From: Taeniopygia guttata
Taxonomy: Eukaryota; Chordata; Aves; Passeriformes; Estrildidae
Length of the DNA: 64,000 nucleotides
Direction of reading: 5' to 3'
Assembly: GCF_048771995.1 (NCBI RefSeq)
Contig: NC_133024.1
Location: 28,474,001-28,538,000 of the forward strand
The translations under genes were made by a program, and so were the position numbers. Numbering within the stretch: position 1 is the first letter of the stretch; each line of letters begins with the position of its first letter. The notes beneath the pieces are model-generated. The model ran no database searches, was not told the DNA's origin, and saw only the letters and a list, made by a program, of their open reading frames with translations. Shown piece after piece: positions 45,601-57,600 of this stretch.

Positions 45601-48600
45601 AGTGGATCTACTTGACACAAGCACTGCACAGGGTGAACTGGGCTGGCTTCCCGACCCTCCGGAAGTAGGGGTGAGTACCCACATTCAAGGAAGGGGAGCC
45701 ACTGGCAATACTAAATGATGGAAAAATATAATCCATGTTGAAATTTCACCCTACCTCTGGAAACTGAGCTTCTGAGGCTCCACACGCTCCTGGACGTTTT
45801 AGTCTTTATAAGTCTCTCTCCCTTCACCTCTGCAGCCTCGCCCCTAGCCAGCTTCTTAAGGACTGATGCCTGACTTCCAGTATGATTAAACATATCCTTG
45901 AAATACACTGTTCCCATAAAGTAACAAAGCAATGAAGAAAAATGAAAAAATCAAATCATCCCCAAGTTTTTAATTCTGTCATGCTGCACATAAATCTCAT
46001 GTCTTCTTTTTCCCCCCAGGAAAATAGGTAGAGCAAAAGTAATTCTGTCTCAGAGTCTCTCAAGTAATTAGGAACATCTTATAGATTTTTTAATTCAGCA
46101 GTTGACTGAAAAAAATAACTGTTAATTCATGGGGCAGCAATCTGCCTGTGTGGGTGGGCTGCAAGATTCTCGGACTTTACACCAAACTGTGGTGTTTGGT
46201 CCACACAGCTGACAATGAGAGAGGAACTTCCATGTGTTTTGTGACTGTAAAATTAAGTCGATGGAAGTGCTTGAAAAAGTACTCCTGAAACCACTGCAAC
46301 AATGGACCCCGAAAGACAGCTGAACTCTCAGCTATTTTTGTGCAAGTACAGCTATTTCGTATGAAGCATAGCTGAGCAGTCCCTCTGGAGTCACAGCCTA
46401 CATCAGGGAATTTAGGGACTCTGCGGTGGTAGTTAGCACCTACGTTAATACGCAGTTTCAGTTCCTCATCCATGGTGTTTGTAGCAAGCCCCAAGCTTTC
46501 CAATGGAGAGTCTTCACCCTTCCTGCCCTAAAGTAGACCTGAGTAGAGCCTGTTCCTAACTAATTTCCGTAACTTTCCTCTGTAATGTGCTGTGGCTGGT
46601 TTAAATCCACCCCAGCCTCCTCCTTCCCAGTAGCATTGCAGGGTGAAGTAGAGCCAGACAGTGAGGTTCTCCTGTGCTGGCATAACTGCATTTGTTTCAT
46701 TAGTAAAGCTGTTTTGGTTATTATTAGTAGTATTATTATACCCTGCTCAAAACAGGTGCCCTAGTGAGACATACATGTAGATCATGTTTTGCCTATTGTT
46801 CCCTTTGTTGTCTCATCAACTCTCTGTGTGGTAATTTTACCCCAATTCTAGGCTCCAGGCATGTTCAGGATGAAGTTTGCCTCTTGAAAAGATTGAAGAA
46901 AACAACTGAAAAGTGTGTTCTAAAACCAAAATCTTACAGAAAGAAAATAAAACCTTTATTACAGAACATCTGAGTGTTGCACAGTAGGTTCAGAGCGGTG
47001 TCAGGAGTTGGCAAATCACTCTGCTTGTGCTACATTTGCTTTTTAAAATATGTATATTCACAATATAATTGTAACTGAGAATTGTTGAAAATTACGGGGA
47101 ACGTGGTCTGAGAGAAATCAAAACTGACAGATCAGGATATGGATGACTGATAAAACAACAGAGGATGAAGAATAGATTCATTGACTTCTCATGAACAAGT
47201 CTTTTGAGGAGATTTGTCTAATTACATCATTTCCCAAAAACTGTTAGGTGGAAATCTGACAAACTGCCACAAGCAAAAAGGGAACAATGGCTGATTCTCT
47301 TGTAATCAAAACTTTGAACAGGTGTTTCTGAAACCATTCCTTCAAAATGAAGAATTATGTATGTTCAAAAAAGAACGGAAATTAATTCAGACCATTTTTT
47401 GACTAAAAAGAGCCAAGATTAGTACTGAATAATCTGACTAGGTTGATTAGTAACAGGCTGGAAATGTCTGAGCTGTATTGCACACAGAGCTGAAGGGTGT
47501 ACTTCATGTAATGCTGCTACTTGTACCTAACCTCAGATGCCGGAGATCTCCCATCAGTGAGCTGGATTTGTGTCAATATACTTATCGCACAGAAGAGGAA
47601 TTTGCTGTGGGGAATTTTCATGCTTTATATGGACAAGGCCCCCGAGGCATAGCCCAGAAGAGGCTGGCTAAGTCTGTGGAGGCAGAACTGCACCTTTGTT
47701 TTCTCCTCACTTGTAGCCAATGACAGGGGATGAAGTGGTTTGCCAGGTGTGGTTGTTTCATGGTCAGACCATGGCTGTATCCAGGGCAGACAATGCTCCC
47801 ATTAACACAGGGGCTCAGCCTGAGAACACCACTCCGTTTTGGACTGCACTTCCGTAGTTCAGAACTTCTGCACCACATTAGCCAGCATCTTGCCTAAGCT
47901 TAAGGGTAGTCTTTGAGTAAAAGCCTCTGTACTTTTACTTAAGTTGTCTGTAGAGTTTTGTTTGTTAAAAGGTTTGTGCTAGTTTGCTTTGTAGTAGCTA
48001 TTTAGAAAGGGTTTCATTCACTTTAGGCTATTATTGGAAACTAGGCTTTTAAAGAGGCACTGTAGTTCCTACAATCCCCTTTTATCTCCCTTACCACCCA
48101 CAACCCCCCTCCACTAACATCTTCCTTGATAATTCTTTTTTGGCTTTGAAGTTTTGCCACAGCAACACCAGGTGGGCATAGAGAGGTGTGTTACAGTAGT
48201 AGTGGTAGATTTCCACCTTTTAACATATATTAGAGAGCCAATGATGGCCACTTTAAAGGTGTCAGGAGTACAGAATTAGCTTGCTCTCACATTTCTTTAA
48301 GATTCCCCATGCTACACAAACAGCCTCGCTACCTGAACTGGTTTCAGATACCACTGAAACTGTTCAAAAAGAACCTTTCAAATCCAATCATGAACAAATT
48401 CACTTATCAGGCATAGTGGCATTGCTTCTTGGCCGTTTGTAAAATGACATTATAAAAAGTTATTAATCACTAATTTGCTTTCAAATATAATTGCATCAGC
48501 TGTGAACAGATTGTGATGAGGAATTATGCCTTCCTCTTGCATTTTGCTTTTAATAGCCAAGGTTCTAAGCCACCCCAGCCTGGCTTTGAAGTCAGCCTTG

Positions 48601-51600
48601 TTCTGAGCAAAGGGTTGGAGCAGAGAACCAAAGGTCCTTTCCCACCTAAATCTTCATGTTTGTGTGATAATTTAGAATTGTTTGTTCATTAGAATTCTGA
48701 GCTTGAATTTTTAGCCCAGGCACAAAAGGTCCTCATGATTTTATGTTTTGATTTTTTTCATGATTTTATGTAATATCTATTCCTATAGATTTTCTGTATC
48801 AGTTTATGTAGGCCTACAATACAACATACTGAGCAATCCAATATTTGTCTTTAATGCTGTGATTATCTCACTCCCAGCTTGTGGGCCTATCTTGAAATTT
48901 TCCTTTTATCCACCATTTCCAATTTTTGTATATGTGAATAGTATTTGCATAATCCAGTCATACTCCCATGAGTACATGTGCTTACTTAAGTTCCAAGCCA
49001 TTTCTGCTGGACAATGCTGCACTGGGCTTCTCAGTATGACTTTTTCTCTATATATTGTTGAATGAATTGTAAATTAAATACACTTCATTTTTTTTAGCTG
49101 CTACATTTTCTTGGGAGATATGCTTTCACCAGTTCTGCAACTGTCTTTGCTTGTAAAAGGGTCCTTTTTCATGGTGGCTTCGTTTTTATATTGGATGCAT
49201 GTTATTTCAGGAATCACATGAACTCCACTGCTGCCAAATTGTGCCATATTTATTACATATTAAAAGTTTGGCAACGCTTAGTTTTCAGCTGGTAGCTACT
49301 TTGTGGAGCTTATTTTTCCCAACTAACATTCCTGCTTGGATCATAGCGTTATTAAAGCTTCCCAATGACTTTCTTAGTCTCCTTTCCAAGCTTCTATTGT
49401 TCTCAGTCTTTTATTCACAGTGAGGAGGAGAACATAGTTATTTTCCTGCCTATTCCAACCCTTGCTTGCTTCCATACATATTTTAAAGCGTTGCTATCAG
49501 TTTCAAGGTTTCTACCAGTTTCCCAGTGTGCATGGCACTTGATCTGCTCAGCTTTTCCAAAGCTTGCTTTCAAACAAGACTAAGGATGGGCATTTAATGC
49601 CAGTGGCCTAACTGGCATTAGTATCCCAAAGGCTATCAATGAATAGCCACTAACTACAACTACTGTGGCTCTAGAATCACTTGAAAACTTTGGAAATTAT
49701 GTGATTCTTGTTCAGGAACAAGAGTTCTGAGTTCTGCACCTCATGTTCCATGGAAAATTTAGTTATGACCACAGCAACTGCTAAAGCTATGTGAATAGAA
49801 TTTGATTAAGCAAAAAAAAATCAGGTCTCTTTTTTTTTTTTTTTTTTTTTTTTTACACTGCTGTTATCCTATTAAAGTCCAGGCATAGTTCAAATTCTAC
49901 GTTGATAAATTTTTAGGTAATAGACTGGATCAAGTACCTGTGACCTGTCAGCAACATCTGTATCACTGACCACACCATAACATTTGCATGCCTTCAGGTT
50001 GTAGAAAGGTGAGGTTGTGTTTCACCAGACTCAGCGGTCCCAGATTTCAGTATCAGCTGCTGGCTGGTTTCTGTTCCACCATTTCTTGGTCAGACAGATA
50101 GTCCTGGTCACAAAAGAAATACTGCTATGGGGCACACAGCCTTCAACCTGTAAGCAATTCCAGCACAGCACTCCTATCTCGTTAAACCTGGGCAGTTCAC
50201 TGAGTCAGACTTAATGATCACTTAGTCAGACTCAATGATCTTTTACTCAGATAGTCTTACTTGGAAGAGTCTCAGCTAGTCAGCTTTTTGTAGCACCCAA
50301 AGGTGCTGTGAAAAACAGCCATCAGAACAGTTGTTCTGTGCACCTCTTCCCACAATTGTTGTTCATGCATGTCCTTTAGGAGCTAACTCAGAGGAGTGCT
50401 ATCACCTCTGAAGTTGGAGTAGAGTAGCAGTGTACAAATCAGTGCTCTCCGTTACCTATTAGGCATAGGGGATTAACTCCCCCGAGTGAACAGGATCTAC
50501 ACAGAAATAAAGGAAATATGCCTAGTAAAGTCAACAACTATCTGGAAATGAGAACAGCTCTGGCTTCAAGGCTGTATCCTGACATGACCTGCTGCTGTTG
50601 ATCTGTGGACTGGTGGAGAGATATTTGTTAATGATATCCTGTTAATTGAAAATTAATTATTTTGTGTAAATTTGGCAGAGAAGGAAAAAAATGGTTATGC
50701 ATATCCAGATATACTTTACTCAGAAGTGGAAAAGGGGAATACAAACCAGTGAGATGAGAACAAGTGAAGTGTAAATTAATAGCTGTAGACAAGGCCGGAT
50801 TGCATGAGCCACCAACTAGGCAGCCTAGGATGGAGTCACTGCCAGATACCCAAGTAACAATCTTGGCCAGTGCACTCTGTTGTGACCTCAAGGGCAGAAA
50901 AGAGCACATTGTGAGCTGAAGATGCTGTACAGCCATGACATTCATCACCACGGCTGCTCAGGCTCTGGGGTGGTGACAGCCCTGTTGCCTGGCAGCTTCA
51001 GAAAACTGCTTTACTCTTTTATAGCTGTTGAATGAGTGGACAAGGTTCACTGAACTTTCTCGTGTCAACACAAAAGCAGCACAAGTCAGCTGGAGCTTGG
51101 AGATTAACCTGCCTGTAGCATGGTCCTCCAAGAAGACTAACAGGCTATTTAAAATAATAATGATATTAAAATTCAACCAACCAAACAAACAGAAAACGCA
51201 AACAAAACAACTTCTATTATAATACCAACTAAAATACTGGTGAGTTTGCAGGCAAGCAATTAGAAAGAAAAGGCTTTACATCTTTTGTTGCCTGCTGTGT
51301 CCTTGAAGGATGAACCTGTGCTTTGAACCGTGATTCTCACTATCTCAGAGGCAAATCTGCAGAAAAATATTCCCATTATTTATTTCTCAAAAGGTTATTT
51401 CCATTGTTTCCTAGGCCTAGTCTCTGGCTTCTCTTTGCTTGACCTGAATATTGCCAGCTCCTCACATGATTTCAGGCTGCCATCTCCTGCAGTTTCTTTT
51501 CTCCAGGCAGGTTTGATCATCATCAAGGCATAATTACCCCATCCCATGTGTGGGATTCCACCTGATCCATCTTTAAAGAAACTTATACAAACAGAGCAAG

Positions 51601-54600
51601 TATTGCCCATCACCATCAGACTAATTTCCAGCTTCTCTGTAAACACTAGAAGTACACTTGACACACCATACAAAACCACAGCTCACAATATAAACCCCTT
51701 TACCTTGAAAAAATAAAAAAAAAATCACTTCGATTTACAATGGATCCTATGCTATGTAATGCAAAAATAACACGAGAGCTAATATTTGCTTTATTGGTAA
51801 TGTGGCTTTAGCTATGAATTCTGAACTCTTAAGATACACAATTTGATTTTTCACTCCTATCCTTTTTGTAGTTATTGGTACTGTTAGTAAGCATTAGTAA
51901 AACAAGTGCTCCAAACCAGCTAGGTGAAATGTTGGACTAGAGTATCATTATCACTCATCTAGCACCATCTGTTATGACCAGAACTGTTTTCATGCAAGAC
52001 CTTAATGTGGTCAGGCAGTTCAGAGAATGAGCAGACAGCAGAACCTGGGTTTGATAAACAGGTTCTGTAATCAATGCACTGGCGCTCATTGTCCCACATG
52101 AACACCTTATCTTCCAATAAGAGCATGAGTACCAGTTAAATTGAAAGGACATGGGTGGGATGGAGACCTATGTGCTAGTGCCCTAAAGAAGGAGTAATTA
52201 CACAATAGAGTTGCTCCTCCCTGAAAATAAACAATGGATCATTGTGGGGAAAAAATATATCATCCCACCCATAAAGATACTGTAGATAAGTAAACATCTC
52301 TTCTGTGTTCAGTTGTGTCAAAGGCTCCATGATGATGTGATGAAATTAAAATTGCCTGACCATAGCCAAATGATCAAAGAAATAAGAGGAGCCTCAGCTG
52401 TTCTCAGATTTAAAGTTACAGGACTCGTGAAGTGTCTAGATGTCACCACGCTTCTTTCATCATCGTCATCTAAATTGTCTTCCGCACCAGCAAAAGAACT
52501 TCAAAGAGTATTGAGAAACTTTCAGTAAAGGGTCACAGAAGCTTCAATTCTAGAATACATCACTGTGGTGATGCTATTTTTGGTTGGCTGGTCCAGCTTG
52601 CCTCCTGACAAATTTTTGTCAGATGTATTTCAATTGCAGAGAAGCTCTTCACTGTATTGAAATAGGTGCCAGCAAGGTGCCTCTCTTGTCACCGGCTTTC
52701 CTCTGAGGAAATGATACTATGATTGTAGCACAGCTGTAATTACCTTCAATGCTGAATCTGTTCCAGGAATGCTTTTTGGTCATGGTAGCACGCAAATGCT
52801 ATACTATACAAAAGACAAGACACTCCACAGGCAAGACTGCAACCAGGGAAAGGGGATAAAAACTGTTCAGTGGCACGTATTTTCCTAAGTGGTTTCAGAC
52901 TTTGCACACGATTGATGTATCATTACTGGAAAAGGTTGCTGTTTTGGGGCCTTGCAATTTTTCTTCAGGAAGAGATTTAATGGCTTCTCAATTACATTGA
53001 AAATTAAATGATATTGAGACACACTTGCTATGCATAGGTACACTGTAGCTAGCTTTACTAACTTAGCTGGTCTTTTCGTCTTAGTGAAATTTTCTAACCC
53101 AAAGTTAAACAAGTCATTGGATTTCAGCATATGAACCCTTTGACTTTTCCAGTAGGAATTCTTATTAACTTTTCCAGTGGAGACATGCATCTTAGTTTAG
53201 TAACTTCAAGCCTACTGGCTAGGCTTGCCTAACTTTTGCTTCTGTAAGTCTCTTTAAAGTATCGCTGTGCCTTTCCTTGGGGGTCTGCAGACCAAAGATT
53301 GGAAGTCACTGTGCTGAGGTAATGTGAAAGTAAATGAGACAGAGATCACAGCAGGCAGGCAGGACCTTTTTTGAAAGGAGATAGGGCAAGTCTCTGGCAA
53401 GCTGGAGATAGAGACAATATTCTTACTGCAAGTCACAAGCTCTTCTGACTCCAGTCTCAGCCTACAATTTGCAATACTGTCAGTCTGCTGCCTCTGTCAC
53501 TGGTAGCCTACCCCTCCATTAGCAGGGATGAAATTTATATTTTTCAAAATTAAAAACTTGTTTCCTTCCTTTTTTTTTTTTTCCCACTAAAAAAGGCTAA
53601 AACCAAAAGAGACCACTTCATTGATGCCTGCAAAGCCTGAGACAGTGGCTCCAAGGTGTGCAAACTGTTATACCTGATGGTAGATCCTAGGAAGAGTAGC
53701 CCACAGATGGATGAAGGAATCCCATCTTGTCCTAGATAGGATCCTTGACACAAACCTAATCTAGAGAAGACTTATTATACAGAAAAAGCAGAGTAAGCCT
53801 TCCATAGGCTCCAGAGCTTCAAACGTTTCAGAGTCAATAAAGGCAGATATTAAAAGGCACATACCTTATCTTATCTTTGGATTTTTACTCACATGGCAGA
53901 CCAAACAAATACTGTTTACTACAAATATATATTGGTGCCCTTCCAGGTTGTCATTGTAGTAATTCTGAATGGCCTTTATAAAGACAGCTTTCTTTATAAG
54001 GAATCAAACCAATATGAGGAAAGTTGCTTTCCTTTTTTCCTTTTTTCTGAACTTGCAGTGTTTTGAAGTTATTGACACGGTACCTTTGCTTTGAGGTTGT
54101 TTTTCACTTGACTCTAATTGCTGTGCTGGAATAATTTTGCTCTGCATTACACCACCACACCAAGATTTTCAAGAACAAACCTCTGGAACTAGATGCCTCT
54201 GTTAGTACATGGGTTTCTGAGAAGCACAAAAACCCACATTTGTTCTCAAATTTAATGGCTACATACTTAGACTTTTTAGGAAGTCAAGCTACTAACTTAT
54301 GGCACTTTCCTGAATGCACTGGCATTTGTTTTCTTAGCAACTTTTAAAGAATTCTAAAAGATTTTAACAGTTTGAAGACTAGTTTAAGGACAGTTTAGAC
54401 TCTAACTTAAAAAAATAGGAGACTTTAAAAGGCATTTTAAAGAATAACATGAAAAGACTTTAAGAACTCCTTAGCTTGCTTTGAGCAGGGAATTGGACTA
54501 AATGATAATGGTCCTTTCCATCCTAAATCTTCCAATGATTCTGAATCTCACGAGAAAGTTTTCTCTCACATCAAAAAACCACAAATTCACTCACTGCTAA

Positions 54601-57600
54601 AATAAGGAAGTCTGACTAACACTGTTCTCCACTTCTAGAAGAATGTTACCTGTTCTATGGCCAGCTGGAGAAAGGCAACAGTGTCTGGAATGAAGTGGGT
54701 AAAAAGTTATATTATCAAAGGAGGTTGATTCAATGTCATTAGCAGACAAACTGCAGAGGCAAGTAATTAATATTGATTGAGCCAGACTTTACCACACATG
54801 TTTATTAAGAACATTACATTAAAAATCAGAGGCATACATTTTGATTTTGCAGCAAATTCTTTGAGGATGGGAGACAGTTGCCTGGCAACTTCTGGTCTCA
54901 TCACCCTTTCATTAAATGTTGTATGTAACAGTTTTCCTCTACTACTTTGAATTTAAAAGCTTCACTGAATAATGAAAAGAAGTCAGAAGCATATTTAACA
55001 ATAGTTCTGTATTGTTAGCATAAATAATATCCTCATTTTACTTCCTTTACCCATCAGCAGTAGAGTCTAGAAAAAACATGTCTGGCTCCCTTGTTATTTC
55101 TTTGCACCACACTGCATATGAAACTGTGCAATTGTCAGTGCCAAGCATCTTTGCCCTGAAGAGCTGAGTCTGGAAGAAGCTGGGCTGAGATGAGCTAAGA
55201 AATACAGGAGTTAGCAGTTGGATTTTTTTCCAGCAGTATAGTTTAAAGGAACTTTTTGTTGTTGTTGCAAGAGTTGCCACCACTAAAAACGAAACTTTGG
55301 TCCTGTATCATGTAAGTATTGAGAATGTATTTTCTGGATGGGCACCACAGCAGCTCATGTCTTTCAGCGAGACATGCAAAAACCACTTTCTGGTGACACT
55401 TGTCTGTGGTACTGCCTTGGGATAAACTGCTAATGGAAAGTTGTCTCTCAGCCTCCAAATGCAATTATGCTTTTCCCAGGCAGATGTGCATTGAAAAATG
55501 CTTCTAAAAGCCAGTCCTAACATTGGCAGTGTATGAAAGCCAGTTTGCTCTTATTCTCCTTCCTAACTTTTTTTCTTCTACTTCAGTCTACTTCAGGATG
55601 CATCGTAAATTCAGTTCTGTAACATTTTCCAGAAGGTTTTCAGTTAAAGACTGCAAGAGGTCATAAAGCGATTGTCCCTTCTGCTTGATCAAGGGATTGA
55701 TCCATCAGTCTCTTTCTTTGTTTTGCTATCATAAATCCTTTGACCTTCAGTGTGTGAAATAAGTGTAAATCCTGTGTACTGCAGGTCTATGCCAGCTGGA
55801 TCAAATTAAGAGGGTGGGGTAACATTGGGGATTAATTATGTGGAGAAAAAAGGGAACAAGAAGGGACACATAGATACCCAAAACATCTTGGGAGGAGATT
55901 GCTAGTATGCACTTAGGTAAAAGGCTGAAATCATGCAGAGAGGAGCTTGTTCTATCAGCAGGATTTACTGGTTTGGAGAAAGCTCTCCAATACTTTTCAG
56001 AGTGGGGCTGTGTAGGAGGTATGTTCTCAGTCATGACATAAAAGCAGAGCCTCTTTGGCACTCTGTGGGTCCATCTCTTGTATTCCTCTAGCAGAGTGAC
56101 CTGGTGTGTGTGTGGAGACAAGCTGTTGTGCTGTGAGCACAGGAGGTGGTGTGCCCAAGAAATGTGTGAATCTCATGCTCAGCCCATGAGATTTGACAAG
56201 TCTGGAGTAACACAGAGACTGAGGCCTTGCTTAAATTGCATCTTAACCTGGGGTGTGATTTAAAACCAAGATGCTTAAACTTGTGCCAGTACTTATGTGG
56301 GCACTTGTTTCAATTTAACTTGATTAAACATTTAAAGCATAATGAGAAAGGCAGTCTTAGCACTGGGGGAAAAAGGATGTAAGTTGCTTTCCCTGTGGAC
56401 AAAACCTTGCTTTCCAAATTTTTGGTTCTCCTATGTGAATTACTCAAAAGAGAATGCTCTTTGCATTTTATATCTGACCTGTCGTAAGGAAAGAAAAACA
56501 AGAGCCACCTAAAATTTGGCAAAAACATGTGTTAAAATCAGTATCAAACTTTATTAGATTAATGCAAATAGTATTAGTAAGGTCATATAACCAGCTGGGC
56601 CCATGCCCTCCTCTCGGCTATTATTTGCCTGGGGAAGATGCAGAACCTAATGCAATGAAGTCAGGAAAATCAACTGAGTTTTAATAGTTAAATTAGGTTT
56701 TGCAAAATATCCCACTTAAAGAAGCATGAACTCCAAGTTAATGAGCGCTTGCTCTAGAACAGTCCTTCTGCAATTTACCTTTCCATTATGCCAGGCCATC
56801 TTTTCTCTTACCCCCAAACGCTGTGCATTATTTCTAGGGGCAGATAGTCGTCCTGGTCTGATGGGTCCTACTGTACACTTGAATGTAAAATGTAGCAGAG
56901 AGAAGTGGCCAATACATGGGAGTAGTGGGTTTTTTCTCAATCTCCAAGGTAAGGCAGTGCATGGAAGAGGAAAATTGGAACCAAGGTAGGATGAAGGAGA
57001 TGTACAAAGGTCTATATAAGTCAGATCCTAATTGCAGGATCCTCTTTGCTCCCTATGTACAGAGTTTAGGCAGCCATGGAGCTCTTTTGCTGAGTGTAAG
57101 AGACTTTTCAGCTGGTGAGACTTTGAGCCCTGAACTCTGTGTAAGAATTGATTTTTAGGCAAGATTTTGTCATATTTGAAGTGAAGCTTATTTCTCACAC
57201 CTGTCTAACAGAATGTGTTTTCTTCTCCCCTGGGAGCAGTGGAGTGAAGTGCAACAGATGATAAATGGTACCCCGATCTACATGTACCAGGACTGCAGTG
57301 TGCTTTCCGAGGGCGACACTGATCACTGGCTTCGCACCAACTGGATTTATCGGGGTGAGGCAGCCTCACGCGTTTATGTGGAGCTGAAGTTTACTGTGAG
57401 GGACTGCAAGAGCTTCAAAGGTGAAGTGGTGACCTGCAAAGAGACCTTCAATCTCTATTACATGGAGTCTGAACAAGATGTTGGGATCCAGTTCCGCCGC
57501 CCACTGTTCACAAAGGTCTGTATTGCGGAGGGTGAAGACTGAGTCATATCTTTCAGCTTAAACTTGTCATATCTTTCAGCTTAAGCTAGGCGTGTCTTGC

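Larger units (their letters stand above)
45671..57239 (+). other. EPHA1: EPHA1 intron 2, 11.6 kb
   Basis: A large AT-rich intron. Recognised contents are a run of 25 T at about 49,830-49,854 and one short CR1 tail near 54,460-54,545. Several 60-110 codon open frames occur but none has a recognisable domain. Confidence 0.75.
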
